DNA of 58,937 bases from positions 1 through 58,937 of the forward strand of contig JANTGS010000008.1 of NCBI GenBank assembly GCA_024762795.1. The letters are read 5' to 3'. How positions within the stretch are numbered: position 1 is the first letter of the stretch; the number at the start of each line of letters is the position of its first letter. This document shows positions 40,727 to 49,897 of this stretch, piece after piece. Under the pieces are notes generated by a model. That model did not search any database. It saw only the letters and a list, made by a program, of their open reading frames with translations, and was not told where the DNA came from. Source of the stretch: Flavobacteriaceae bacterium (GTDB taxonomy: Bacteria > Bacteroidota > Bacteroidia > Flavobacteriales > Flavobacteriaceae). The position numbers and the translations under genes are program-made.

Positions 40727-41899
40727 TTATTTTAATTTTCTTCTTTTCTTTTCCTTTGTGATCAGGTCGAGCTCTCTGGTAGTCTGTCCTGCTACAGATG
40801 TATTTTCTTCGGCTCTTCTTATCAGGTAAGGCATAACGTCTTTTACCGGACCAAAAGGCAGGTATTTTGCAGCATTGAATCCTTCCCTGGCAAGGTTAAA
40901 ACTGATATGATCACTCATTCCGTAGAGTTGCCCGAACCAGAGTCGCTGATCATTTCTTTTTAAACCTGCTTTATCTATCAGATCCATTAGCAAATAAGCA
41001 CTCTCTTCGTTGTGCGTACCGTTAAAAATAGACATATCTTCAAGATTATCAAACATATATTTTAATACCTCATTGTAATTCTTATCGGTAGCAGGCTTAT
41101 CGGCACAGATCGGATCTTTATAACCTTTTTCTTCAGCTCTTTCCCGTTCCTTCTCCATATAAGCTCCTCTCACAAGTTTCATACCAATCTTGAATCCTTC
41201 AGATTTTGCACGTTCGTGTAAGCCCCTTAAATAATCTAATCTGTCCCAACGATAAAGCTGCAGGGTACCAAAAACTATAACCCTTTCTTTATTGTAACGT
41301 TTCATCATCTCTTCGATAAGATCATCAGCAGCAGTCTGCATCCAGGTTTCTTCAGCATCGATTAGCAAAGGCACATTATTCTCATAGGCTGCTTTGGATA
41401 CAGCATCATAACGATCAACTACCCTGCCCCATTCTTTCTCTTCCTCTGGAGTAAGAGTTTCATGTTCGGTAATTTTTCGATATAATTCAAATCGGCCGAA
41501 ACCTGTTGGTTTAAAAACTGCAAACGGTATAGCCTGATTTGTCTTAGCATAATTTTTAATAATACCAATGGTAATATCCTTTGCCTTGTCAAATTGTTTT
41601 TCTTCTTCTTTACCTTCTGCTGAATAATCTAAAATTGAATAAACATTTTTAGAATATAATTTTTCAATGGTCGGAATACAATTTTCCTCACTCACACCTC
41701 CACAAAAATGATCAAAAACCGTAGAGCGGATCAAACCTTCTACAGGCAAGTGTGATTTTAGTGCAAATTTAGTTACAGCGGTACCTATCTTAACCAAAGG
41801 TTCACTTTTGATCATTTTAAATAAAAAGTATGCTTTTTCAAGATCTGAATCTGACTTTAAAGCAAAGGCTGTTTCTGTATTATCAAATATTCTGTTCAT
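40727..41899 (-). CDS. Proline dehydrogenase family protein
   Basis: 390 residues, monofunctional FAD-dependent TIM-barrel enzyme that oxidises proline to pyrroline-5-carboxylate. Seen: 'PLLIDAEETWMQ', 'LQLYRWDRLDYL', 'KLVRGAYMEKERERA', 'THNEESAYLL', 'FGQLYGMSDHIS' and the C-terminal 'YLIRRAEENTSV'. The R-R-x-E-E-N ending is the substrate-binding signature. The separate P5C dehydrogenase is not in the window. TATCTTTA on the minus strand 16 bases upstream is one mismatch from a -7 element. Confidence 0.93.
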   Translation of the reverse strand: MNRIFDNTETAFALKSDSDLEKAYFLFKMIKSEPLVKIGTAVTKFALKSHLPVEGLIRSTVFDHFCGGVSEENCIPTIEKLYSKNVYSILDYSAEGKEEEKQFDKAKDITIGIIKNYAKTNQAIPFAVFKPTGFGRFELYRKITEHETLTPEEEKEWGRVVDRYDAVSKAAYENNVPLLIDAEETWMQTAADDLIEEMMKRYNKERVIVFGTLQLYRWDRLDYLRGLHERAKSEGFKIGMKLVRGAYMEKERERAEEKGYKDPICADKPATDKNYNEVLKYMFDNLEDMSIFNGTHNEESAYLLMDLIDKAGLKRNDQRLWFGQLYGMSDHISFNLAREGFNAAKYLPFGPVKDVMPYLIRRAEENTSVAGQTTRELDLITKEKKRRKLK

Positions 41900-41995
41900 A
41901 ATTTTATTTTTTTGTAAAGATACTTCACTAAATTTAATTTTTTCAAAAAATTGAGCGTTATTTGTATTCCTTAAAAATTAAAAAACACTTTTAAA

Positions 41996-43063
41996 ATGCA
42001 ATCTGTTTTATCTACCGGTTATTATATTCATTTTCAAGAAAAAGCATATAACGAATTGAACTTATACCTCGAAGAAAGTTCCCATTCGAAGATATTTGTT
42101 TTGGTAGACAGCAATACAAAAAAATACTGTTTACCACATTTTAAAGAGTCGCTGGTCAAAGATTTTGATTATGAAGTTCTTGAAGTTGATCCCGGAGAGG
42201 AATTTAAAAATATCAACACCTGCATCAAACTGTGGAATCTACTTACTGATCTTAAGGCCGACAGAAAAAGCTTGTTGATCAATCTTGGTGGCGGAGTGAT
42301 TACTGATATGGGTGGTTTTGTTGCTTCTACTTTTAAAAGAGGTATTAGTTTTATCAATATCCCTACTACATTGCTCAGTATGGTTGATGCTTCTGTGGGA
42401 AGTAAGACCGGTGTTGATCTGGGAGTTCTTAAAAATCAGATCGGATTGTTCAGTAATCCGGAAATGGTTTTGATAGATCCTGATTTTTTAAAGACCATTT
42501 CTAACCGGCAATTACGTTCGGGACTGGCAGAGATCAATAAATACGGATTTACTTTTGATCAGAATATCTGGAAAAAAATTAAAACCTTTGATAAGATTGA
42601 CCATTCCATGGCCAACGACCTGATCTACCGTTCTATCCAGATCAAAAATGATGTAGTATTACAGGATCTGAAAGAAAGTAAACTACGTAAAACCCTTAAT
42701 TTCGGTCATACCATCGGTCATGCCATAGAATCTTATTTTATGGAAAATAAGGATAAAGAAGCTCTTACCCACGGAGAATCCGTTGCTGCCGGCATGGTTA
42801 TCGAATCTTATTACTCTTCTAAACTCATGGGATTCAGCAAAGAAATTACCGATGAATTAAAACACTTTACACGGGGTTTCTTTGGGAAGATAGATCTGAA
42901 AAAAGAAGATTTTCAAGAGATCATCAATCTGATGATCTACGATAAAAAAAATGTAAACGGAAAAGTGTTTTTTGTATTATTGAATGAAATGGAGGACTGC
43001 AGTATTGACAGGCAGGTTCCTGATGAGCTTATCCTCGAAGGATTGGATTATTATATCAGCTAA
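41996..43063 (+). CDS. aroB: 3-dehydroquinate synthase
   Basis: 355 residues. NAD- and metal-dependent cyclisation of DAHP in the shikimate pathway. Seen: 'NLGGGVITDMGGFVAST', 'IPTTLLSMVDASVGSKTGVD' (in part), 'GLAEINKYGFTF' (one of the metal-ligand regions), and 'NFGHTIGHAIES' plus 'HGESVAAGM' with the remaining metal-binding His residues. Standard length. Convergent with bshA; the ends overlap by four bases. No other aro genes nearby. Confidence 0.96.
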   Translation: MQSVLSTGYYIHFQEKAYNELNLYLEESSHSKIFVLVDSNTKKYCLPHFKESLVKDFDYEVLEVDPGEEFKNINTCIKLWNLLTDLKADRKSLLINLGGGVITDMGGFVASTFKRGISFINIPTTLLSMVDASVGSKTGVDLGVLKNQIGLFSNPEMVLIDPDFLKTISNRQLRSGLAEINKYGFTFDQNIWKKIKTFDKIDHSMANDLIYRSIQIKNDVVLQDLKESKLRKTLNFGHTIGHAIESYFMENKDKEALTHGESVAAGMVIESYYSSKLMGFSKEITDELKHFTRGFFGKIDLKKEDFQEIINLMIYDKKNVNGKVFFVLLNEMEDCSIDRQVPDELILEGLDYYIS

Positions 43064-44193
43064 CAACAATCAAAAAGAACTTCTCGATAAACTGCTTCAT
43101 ATTTGGGCAGGATCTTTTCAATTGAAAAACGATGGGCGAATTCATAGGCATTATCTTTAAATTCATCTAATTTCACCTCATCTTCAAGAAGGTAAAGTGC
43201 ATTCTTAATCATATCTTCGGTATCTCCAACATCACTTAAAAAACCTGTTCTTCCCTGAAGATTAACCTCAGGCAAACCTCCTGTATTTGTTGAGATCACC
43301 GGTGTTCTTGCTGCCATAGCTTCCAAGGCAGCCAAACCAAAACTTTCGGTTTCCGAAGGAAGAATAAAAAGATCTGAAAGACAAAGGATCTTTCTAACTT
43401 CATCACTTTTTCCTAAAAACAATACCTTGTCTTTAATTCCTAATTCCCTTGCATAATTTTCAGCTTTTTCACGTTCCGGACCGTCGCCTACCATGAGTAA
43501 CTTTGATTTTACTTTTTTCTGAATTTCATTAAAAACACTAATCACATCATCAATACGTTTTACCGGACGGAAATTACTAACATGAGTAATCACCTTTTCA
43601 TCATCACGTGCCAGTGATATTCGTAAACAATCATCGTCCTCCCAGTTTTTCTGGTATTCAAAATCGATAAAATTATAGATCACACTGATCTTGTTATAGA
43701 TGGTAAAAAGCCTTAAAGTATCCGTTCTCAAACTTTCTGATACGGCTGTAACCACATCAGAATTATTGATACTGAATTCCACAGCGGTTTTATAAAACGG
43801 ATGACTGCCTACCAGTGTTATATCGGTTCCGTGTAAAGTGGTTACAATAGGGATATCCACCCCCTTCTGACCAAGCATTTTTTTGGCCATATAGGCAGCA
43901 TAAGCATGTGGGATGGCATAATGCACATGAAGAATATCAAGTTCGTATTTTTCTACAACCTCTACCAGTTTACTTGAAAGAGCGAGTTCATAAGGTTGAT
44001 AATGGAATAAGGGATATTCTTCTACAAAAACCTCATGAAAGAACAAATTAGAACCTAAAAATTCTAATCTTACCGGTTGATGAGAAGTTACAAAATGTAC
44101 TTCGTGTCCTTTTTTTGCGAGAGCCATTCCCAACTCGGTAGCCATTACTCCGCTCCCACCATAAGTAGGATAACAAACAATTCCTATTTTCAC
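43060..44193 (-). CDS. bshA: N-acetyl-alpha-D-glucosaminyl L-malate synthase
   Basis: 377 residues, GT4-family glycosyltransferase. It joins UDP-GlcNAc to L-malate as the first step of bacillithiol synthesis. Typical BshA features: 'MKIGIVCYPTYGGSGVMATELG' (in part) at the N-terminus, 'HVHYAIPHAYAAYMA', 'HVSNFRPVKRIDDVI', 'LPSETESFGLAALEAMA' and 'STNTGGLPEV'. Bacteroidota use bacillithiol as low-molecular-weight thiol, so this fits. bshB and bshC are not in the window. Confidence 0.94.
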   Translation of the reverse strand: MKIGIVCYPTYGGSGVMATELGMALAKKGHEVHFVTSHQPVRLEFLGSNLFFHEVFVEEYPLFHYQPYELALSSKLVEVVEKYELDILHVHYAIPHAYAAYMAKKMLGQKGVDIPIVTTLHGTDITLVGSHPFYKTAVEFSINNSDVVTAVSESLRTDTLRLFTIYNKISVIYNFIDFEYQKNWEDDDCLRISLARDDEKVITHVSNFRPVKRIDDVISVFNEIQKKVKSKLLMVGDGPEREKAENYARELGIKDKVLFLGKSDEVRKILCLSDLFILPSETESFGLAALEAMAARTPVISTNTGGLPEVNLQGRTGFLSDVGDTEDMIKNALYLLEDEVKLDEFKDNAYEFAHRFSIEKILPKYEAVYREVLFDCC

Positions 44194-44254
44194 TTTATTC
44201 TTTTTAAATAAATACTTTTTTATCTGAACTGACGATCAAACCTCTAAAAACTTT

Positions 44255-45433
44255 CTATTCGTCAGGTAAATTTTCTAACATAAAATTTTTTACATTTTCT
44301 CCCATCACCTTACGGATCTCTTCTTCACTTACATTCAGTTTTAAAAGTTCCTCAACAATTAAAGGTAATCCGGTAACATCAAAAGGGGTTGTTACAGAGC
44401 CATCAAAATCCGAACCCAAAGCCACATGGTCTGCTCCAATAAGATCTATAGTATATTTTATTGCTTTTGCCGTTGCAGAAGCATCAGTACCACATACTGC
44501 CTTTTTAAACATAGCTATCCCAACCAATCCTCCGGATCTTGCAATAGCCTTTAAATGCTTATCAGATAGATTACGAACATTATCGCAAGTGCCTTTTACA
44601 CCGGTATGAGAAGAAATAACAGGGGCATCGGTCATTTCAATTATATCATCAATTATTTTTGGAGAACTATGAGCAATATCAATGATCATATGTTTTTTGG
44701 TCATTTCACCGATAACATGTTTGCCAAAATCCGTTAAACCTTTATGAGAAATTCCGTGGGCTGATCCTCCTAGTTTATTATCGAAAAAATGTGTAGGCGA
44801 CATCATTCGCACTCCGGCCTTATATAAAGTCTCAACATTTTCCAGTTCTCCATCTAAGGCATGAGCTCCTTCCACTCCCAGAAAACCGGCCGTGATCTCT
44901 CTGTTCTTTCTTTTATCTGATAAATATCTTACAAAATCATTTTTTGAAAGAATTACTCTGAAAAGCCCTTTAGATCTCTTTTCAAAGTCAAAAAGATCTT
45001 CACACTGTACTTCTGCCCTTTTGGTTAGGCTTTTCCAGGAAGAAACCGGCCTTCGCTGCATCATATAAAGCAAGGTAATATTATCTGAATTTCCAGTATT
45101 TTTATCAAAATTTTGTGCTTTAGGCGACTTCGTCACGATAGTAAAGCCTTGTAAACCCATATTTGCTTTAATCATTCTGGGAATATCCACCTGACCAAAA
45201 TCGTGTTCTTTGAGCAGATCTCTTTTCCACAAAAGTGCATCACAATGAAGATCGGCTCTAAAATCAAGTGATTTATACAATTGCTGAGCTTCTTCAGATA
45301 CCTGATAGGGAGGTTTTTGCCTGATTTGATTGTGATCCTTATCAACTATTTCAGGCACGAACATACTGGCTGTTAAATAGATAATCAATAGAAAAGAAAC
45401 TGTATAACCTGTAATTTTTAAGAATTTCTTCAT
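44255..45433 (-). CDS. Membrane dipeptidase (peptidase M19)
   Basis: 392 residues with an N-terminal membrane anchor or signal (residues about 7-26). Zinc-site motifs of renal-dipeptidase type: H-x-D in 'RADLHCDALLW', Glu in 'EGAHAL', His in 'DIAHSSPKI' and 'SSHTGVKG', and the terminal 'LGSDFDG'. It hydrolyses dipeptides, including D-amino-acid-containing ones, outside the cytoplasm, perhaps in peptidoglycan turnover. It lies 61 bases upstream of bshA on the same strand. Confidence 0.92.
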   Translation of the reverse strand: MKKFLKITGYTVSFLLIIYLTASMFVPEIVDKDHNQIRQKPPYQVSEEAQQLYKSLDFRADLHCDALLWKRDLLKEHDFGQVDIPRMIKANMGLQGFTIVTKSPKAQNFDKNTGNSDNITLLYMMQRRPVSSWKSLTKRAEVQCEDLFDFEKRSKGLFRVILSKNDFVRYLSDKRKNREITAGFLGVEGAHALDGELENVETLYKAGVRMMSPTHFFDNKLGGSAHGISHKGLTDFGKHVIGEMTKKHMIIDIAHSSPKIIDDIIEMTDAPVISSHTGVKGTCDNVRNLSDKHLKAIARSGGLVGIAMFKKAVCGTDASATAKAIKYTIDLIGADHVALGSDFDGSVTTPFDVTGLPLIVEELLKLNVSEEEIRKVMGENVKNFMLENLPDE

Positions 45434-45562
45434 CAGAATAAAAGGATTAAAATAATGATATTTTTTTTATTTTTGATAAATGTAAAATAATGACCATTAC
45501 AAAACTATATAGAATTATGAAATAAAAGCTATTATTTGCAATTGTTTTACTTAATTTACCCT

Positions 45563-46234
45563 ATGGATTTCAACTATTTTTTGTCGCAAATAAATCATCT
45601 GGAACTATCTGTTAACGGAGGTTTGGATTCTCAGTTTAAAATGGCACCGGTGGAAAGATTGAAATACAATGACTCGGAAATACAGAAACTAAAACCCAGA
45701 AAAGCAGCTGTTTTATCACTTTTTTATCCTAATAAACAGATGGAAACCTGTTTTTTATTAACTTTAAGGGCAAATTATAAAGGAGTACACGGAGCTCAAA
45801 TCAGTTTCCCCGGAGGAAAATTTGAGCCGGAGGATGTTACTTTTAAAAAAACTGCCCTTAGAGAAGCTGAAGAAGAAATTGGAATAAAAGCAAAAAATGT
45901 TAAGATCTTTAAAGAGATGACAAAAACTTTTATACCTCCAAGTAATTTTTTAGTTACCCCTTATTTGGGGTATCAAACTTTTACCCCTGTTCTTAGAAAA
46001 AATCATGAAGTTGAACAAATATTAGAGGTTAAACTGTCTGATTTACTAAATGACAGGTCAATAACGGTAAAAAATCTTTCAACAAGTTATATGGATAATA
46101 TTGATGTACCCTGCTTTAAATTAAACAATTGCATCGTTTGGGGAGCCACAGCCATGATGTTGAGTGAAATAAAAGATTTGTTTACCTCTGTTAAATTCTT
46201 AATTTTATTTATGTTTGTGTCGCAATTAGCTTAG
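45563..46234 (+). CDS. CoA pyrophosphatase-type NUDIX hydrolase
   Basis: 223 residues from ATG 45563; the longer frame from 45536 starts with a TTG and adds nine hydrophobic residues. The Nudix region is 'GGKFEPEDVTFKKTALREAEEEIG' (cited as GGKFEPED...REAEEEIG) with the one-residue insertion before RE that marks CoA pyrophosphatases of the NudL group, preceded by 'HGAQISFPGG'. The expected reaction cleaves CoA or its derivatives to phosphopantetheine and 3',5'-ADP. The acyltransferase gene begins one base after its stop. Confidence 0.88.
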   Translation: MDFNYFLSQINHLELSVNGGLDSQFKMAPVERLKYNDSEIQKLKPRKAAVLSLFYPNKQMETCFLLTLRANYKGVHGAQISFPGGKFEPEDVTFKKTALREAEEEIGIKAKNVKIFKEMTKTFIPPSNFLVTPYLGYQTFTPVLRKNHEVEQILEVKLSDLLNDRSITVKNLSTSYMDNIDVPCFKLNNCIVWGATAMMLSEIKDLFTSVKFLILFMFVSQLA

Positions 46235-46235
46235 T

Positions 46236-47048
46236 ATGGACTTATTTAAAAGTGATGTTTTTGGTAATAATTTATTCCTGAAAAAGAATCTTATCAGGGT
46301 TCTAGGTTTATTATCACACCGAAGATACCGAGGTTTTAATGAATTACAAATTGAAGGATCTGAGATCATCAGAGACTTACCTCCCTCCAATGTTCTGTTC
46401 GTTTCAAATCATCAGACCTATTTTGCCGATGTAACCGCCATGATACATGTTTTTAATGCTGCCTTAAGTGGTAGAGTTGACAGCATCAAAGACGTTGGAT
46501 ACCTGTGGCAGCCTAAGCTCAATATCTATTACGTTGCTGCCAAAGAAACCATGAGATCTGGTATTTTACCCAAAATTATGGCATATGCAGGTTCCGTTTC
46601 TATTGAAAGAACCTGGAGAGAAAAAGGAAAAGCTGTAAAAAAACAGGTAAAAATGTCGGATGTGTCTAACATTACCAAAGCATTGAATAATGGCTGGGTT
46701 ATCACTTTTCCTCAAGGAACTACCACCCCTTTTAAACCTATCCGCAGAGGTACCGCACATATCATCCTTAAAAATAAACCTATTGTAATTCCTATAGTGA
46801 TCGATGGTTTTAGAAGGTCATTTGATAAGAAAGGCTTGTTGATCAAAAAGAGAGGTATACTTCAAACCATGGTAATTAAAAAACCTCTTGAAATTGATTA
46901 TGAAAATGACAGCGTTGAAGATGTTGTAAAAAAACTCGAATTCGCCATAGAGCAGCATCCTTCTTTTTTAAAGGTTACTCCACTTACTGACTATCAGAAA
47001 GAAGAGGAAGAGCTCAACAAGAAACGAGAATTCTGGTCGCAGTATTAA
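46236..47048 (+). CDS. PlsC-like 1-acylglycerol-3-phosphate acyltransferase family protein
   Basis: 270 residues. The acyltransferase motif I is S-N-H-Q-T-Y-F-A-D, an H-x5-D spacing instead of the canonical H-x4-D. Motif III is 'TFPQGTTTP' (usually FPEGT) and motif IV 'PIVIPIVIDGF'. It should acylate a glycerolipid at the inner membrane face, but the altered spacing and Gln for Glu are notable. It is directly coupled to the CoA pyrophosphatase gene and converges with the helicase gene (ends overlap by four bases). Confidence 0.85.
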   Translation: MDLFKSDVFGNNLFLKKNLIRVLGLLSHRRYRGFNELQIEGSEIIRDLPPSNVLFVSNHQTYFADVTAMIHVFNAALSGRVDSIKDVGYLWQPKLNIYYVAAKETMRSGILPKIMAYAGSVSIERTWREKGKAVKKQVKMSDVSNITKALNNGWVITFPQGTTTPFKPIRRGTAHIILKNKPIVIPIVIDGFRRSFDKKGLLIKKRGILQTMVIKKPLEIDYENDSVEDVVKKLEFAIEQHPSFLKVTPLTDYQKEEEELNKKREFWSQY

Positions 47049-48565
47049 AGTGTAAACTCCTGACTGATCTTAACACGCAACTGTCTTCTGTAATCTTCTT
47101 CAAGCCATTTGATATAATTCTTTGAACTTTTTAAAATACAATAAGAATATTGTTTGATTCTGAAGGCAATATCATCATTGAGATCTCTCGATAAGATATG
47201 AGCATCAAAAACATCCTCACTGTTCTCAGCACACATCCTGGCGTGCTGTTCAATTGATTTTTGCAAAACAATCTTTGTTTTGATTCCCGCATTCTTAGCG
47301 AGTTCATATTCTTTCTTTACATCAAAAGTGATATCTTCCGAGCGTGAAAATTTTTCACGAATCGAACTGGGCATTTCGTAGGTAAACCTGCTTTCAATCT
47401 CTGCATCGCTCATCAGATTTTCCAGGTACAAATTAGGATTCTTAAAAATATGGTGCCAATTGATATCATCTGTCCAAAGGCCAAACCTTGAAACGTTATT
47501 TCCCAGATCCAGCACTTTAAAAGTTTTCTTATTAGCCAGCACCCGTGAACCTCTTCCAATCATCTGAAAATACAATGCCAGCGATCTGGTAGCTCTATTG
47601 ATAATGATCGTTTCTATGGATGGCTCATCAAAACCTGTAGTTAGAATACCTACAGAGGTCAAAACCGCATCGGTAGTATTTTTAAACCAGCTTAAAATTT
47701 CTTTTCTTTCTTCTTTTGTATTGGTATTATCAATATATCTTACCGGATAACCTGCCAGTAAAAAAGTTTCATAGACGTGCCTTGAAGTGTTGATCCCATT
47801 GTTAAATATCAACGTTTTGGTTCCTTTAGCTTCCTGCTCATAGGCCTGTAATAGTTTAGACTGCATCTCATTCTTTACATAGAGCTCTTCCGAAGATTTA
47901 ACCGTATAATCACCATTAATCCCAATCTTTAAAGAAGTAAGATTAACATTAAATCCAATGGTGGTTGCTTCTGCAAGGAATCCTTTTTGTATCAAAGAAG
48001 TAATATTCTCTCCAACAATAAGATCATTATAGATCTCATACATGGGTAAACTGATATTTGAACTGATGGGTGTTGCAGTTACCCCAAGAATAAAACAGGT
48101 CTCAAAATACTTAAACAGCTTTCTGAATGAATTGTAATGTGCTTCATCAACAATTACAAGTCCGATATTGTGAATATCAACCTTTTCATCTTTGATCCTG
48201 TTGTTAAGGGTTTCTACCATAGCCACATAACAGGGTAGATTGTCATCATCATTGACTTCCTTTACATTACTATCGATAATTTTATTCTTAACTCCAAATT
48301 CAAGGAGCATATGTGAGGTTTGTTTGCTCAGTTCTATCCTGTGTGTCAGAATGAGCACTTTCTTCCCTGTAGTCTCTATATATCTTCTGGCAATTTCTGA
48401 GAAAATAACAGTCTTTCCACCTCCGGTTGGCAGTTGATAGAGTAGATTGTAGTCAGTGGGATGATCATCGATCTTTTCAAAGATTTTATCGATCGCACCA
48501 TGCTGATAATCGTAAAGTTTTTTACCAATTTTCTTTTCCTGTTTTTCAAATATTGTTAGAGCCAT
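47045..48565 (-). CDS. SF2 DEAH-box helicase family protein
   Basis: 506 residues. Walker A 'LPTGGGKTVIFSE', DEAH in 'VIVDEAHYNSF', motif III 'GVTATP', and C-terminal motifs 'TTGFDEPSIETII' and 'MIGRGSR'. The layout resembles the restriction-enzyme-R-subunit/XPB-like helicases (residues about 1-340), followed by a 150-residue lysine- and glutamate-rich tail. A stand-alone copy with no nuclease or methylase nearby, so a repair helicase is more likely than a defence role. Promoter at 48589-48596. Confidence 0.9.
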   Translation of the reverse strand: MALTIFEKQEKKIGKKLYDYQHGAIDKIFEKIDDHPTDYNLLYQLPTGGGKTVIFSEIARRYIETTGKKVLILTHRIELSKQTSHMLLEFGVKNKIIDSNVKEVNDDDNLPCYVAMVETLNNRIKDEKVDIHNIGLVIVDEAHYNSFRKLFKYFETCFILGVTATPISSNISLPMYEIYNDLIVGENITSLIQKGFLAEATTIGFNVNLTSLKIGINGDYTVKSSEELYVKNEMQSKLLQAYEQEAKGTKTLIFNNGINTSRHVYETFLLAGYPVRYIDNTNTKEERKEILSWFKNTTDAVLTSVGILTTGFDEPSIETIIINRATRSLALYFQMIGRGSRVLANKKTFKVLDLGNNVSRFGLWTDDINWHHIFKNPNLYLENLMSDAEIESRFTYEMPSSIREKFSRSEDITFDVKKEYELAKNAGIKTKIVLQKSIEQHARMCAENSEDVFDAHILSRDLNDDIAFRIKQYSYCILKSSKNYIKWLEEDYRRQLRVKISQEFTL

Positions 48566-48588
48566 AGAATTTCATAAAAATCAACCCG

Positions 48589-48596
48589 CAAAAATA
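48589..48596 (-). promoter_or_regulatory. -7 promoter element of the helicase gene (TATTTTTG on minus strand)
   Basis: Exact TAnnTTTG match on the minus strand, 23 bases before the start codon. Confidence 0.55.
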
Positions 48597-48714
48597 CTCA
48601 ATTGTTAAGGTTAAATTACTATGATAGGGCCAATATTTATCCAATTTTTAGCAAACCTCTTTAAATCACTTATTATCAACTACTTTAAATTAATGATTAT
48701 TTTAAACCTTTTTA

Positions 48715-48722
48715 TATATTCG
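48715..48722 (+). promoter_or_regulatory. -7-like promoter element (TATATTCG) of the ECF sigma operon
   Basis: One mismatch from TAnnTTTG, 28 bases before the GTG at 48751. Confidence 0.4.
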
Positions 48723-48750
48723 TAGTCTAAAGAGTAAATAAGAATTGTTT

Positions 48751-49296
48751 GTGATTGACGAAAAAGTATTTGTAAAACAATTACAGGATAAAGACACTCA
48801 GAATAAGGCTTTTAAAGAACTCATTGATCTTTACAAAGAACGCTTGTATTGGCATATCCGGAAAATGGTGATCTCTCATGATGACACTGATGATGTTTTG
48901 CAAAATACTTTTATCAAGATCTTTAAAAATATTGGAAATTTTAATGGAAAAAGCAAGTTGTATTCGTGGATGTACAGAATTGCAACCAATGAGGCTATAA
49001 CTCATATCAATAAAAAAGCGATCATTCAAAGGATCGATAGTGATGAGATCAGACAAAAAATGGTCGAAAATCTGGAAGCCGATGTATATTTTGAAGGTGA
49101 TGAGATTCAGCTCAAATTGCAAAAAGCGCTGGTACGACTGCCACAAAAGCAGCAACTCGTATTCAACATGCGATATTTTGATGAAATGAAATATGAAGAC
49201 ATCTCCGATATTCTTGAAACATCCGTAGGAGGGCTGAAGGCTTCCTATCACCATGCCAGAAAAAAAATTGAGGCTTATTTAACAGAAGAAAATTAA
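48751..49296 (+). CDS. ECF-type RNA polymerase sigma factor
   Basis: About 181 residues. Region 2 'YKERLYWHIRKMVISHDDTDDVLQNTFIKIFKNI' (cited in part) with the core-binding DDVLQNTF helix, and region 4 'LPQKQQLVFNMRYFDEMKYEDISDIL' (in part) with the HTH 'SVGGLKASYHHARKKIE'. No ATG is available near the front; the start is GTG 48751 or TTG 48745. It is followed by a membrane protein and a periplasmic Spy-like protein within a few bases, which matches the Bacteroidota ECF-sigma operons carrying their own sensor. Confidence 0.92.
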   Translation: MIDEKVFVKQLQDKDTQNKAFKELIDLYKERLYWHIRKMVISHDDTDDVLQNTFIKIFKNIGNFNGKSKLYSWMYRIATNEAITHINKKAIIQRIDSDEIRQKMVENLEADVYFEGDEIQLKLQKALVRLPQKQQLVFNMRYFDEMKYEDISDILETSVGGLKASYHHARKKIEAYLTEEN

Positions 49297-49299
49297 AAA

Positions 49300-49884
49300 A
49301 TGGATCAGGAAAAGGACATATTGAAAAAGATAAAATCCAAAGATACAGGCTTTAAGATCCCTGAAAATTATCTGGAGGAATTTAGTGTTGATCTTCCCGG
49401 GGAAAAGGATTCTATCATTCCTAAAGACCATGGATTTAAAATTCCTGAGAATTATTTTAAAGAACTGGATAAGAGATTGATCAAAGAAAGCATTTCAACT
49501 ATTCCTGAAGAAACAGGCTTTAAAGTTCCTGATGAATATTTTAACGATTTTAAAGTTATAAGAGCATCTCAAAAAGAAAATAAGGTAATTCAGTTGTTTA
49601 AAAAGAATCGTATTAAATTCATCGGTTTTTCCATTGCAGCCTCATTTTTGTTGTTGTTCAGTATTTATCCTATTTTTGATAACAACAAGGACCTTGATTT
49701 TAATTCACTAAGCGATAATGATATTGAAACCTGGCTTGATCTAAACTCAGATCAAATCAACAGTTTCGAATTTTCTGAGCTTATTGATGATGATGACCTT
49801 TATGCCATAGAAATGATCTCAGAAGAAGATATTTCCGATTATTTGATTCAAACTGATATAGAAAGCTGGATGCCTGATAATTAA
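49300..49884 (+). CDS. Probable anti-sigma-associated membrane protein with three 28-residue repeats
   Basis: 194 residues. Three copies of G-F-K-[IV]-P-[ED]-x-Y-[LF] begin at residues 17, 45 and 73, exactly 28 residues apart, all predicted cytoplasmic. One membrane helix follows (about 107-125), then an acidic periplasmic tail of about 70 residues containing paired 'DLNSD...ELIDDDD' and 'EMISEED...DIESW' segments. No zinc-anti-sigma motif is present. Its position three bases after the sigma gene suggests it binds and holds the sigma factor; the repeats are candidates for that contact. Inferred, not proven. Confidence 0.75.
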   Translation: MDQEKDILKKIKSKDTGFKIPENYLEEFSVDLPGEKDSIIPKDHGFKIPENYFKELDKRLIKESISTIPEETGFKVPDEYFNDFKVIRASQKENKVIQLFKKNRIKFIGFSIAASFLLLFSIYPIFDNNKDLDFNSLSDNDIETWLDLNSDQINSFEFSELIDDDDLYAIEMISEEDISDYLIQTDIESWMPDN

Positions 49885-49897
49885 AAAATTAAAACCA

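Noticed and set aside
47045-48565. Defence system built around the DEAH helicase
   Set aside because: There is no nuclease, methyltransferase or effector gene nearby; the neighbours are housekeeping genes and the helicase has its own promoter.
48781-49254. 157-codon minus-strand frame
   Set aside because: Completely antisense to the ECF sigma factor gene, with no domain.
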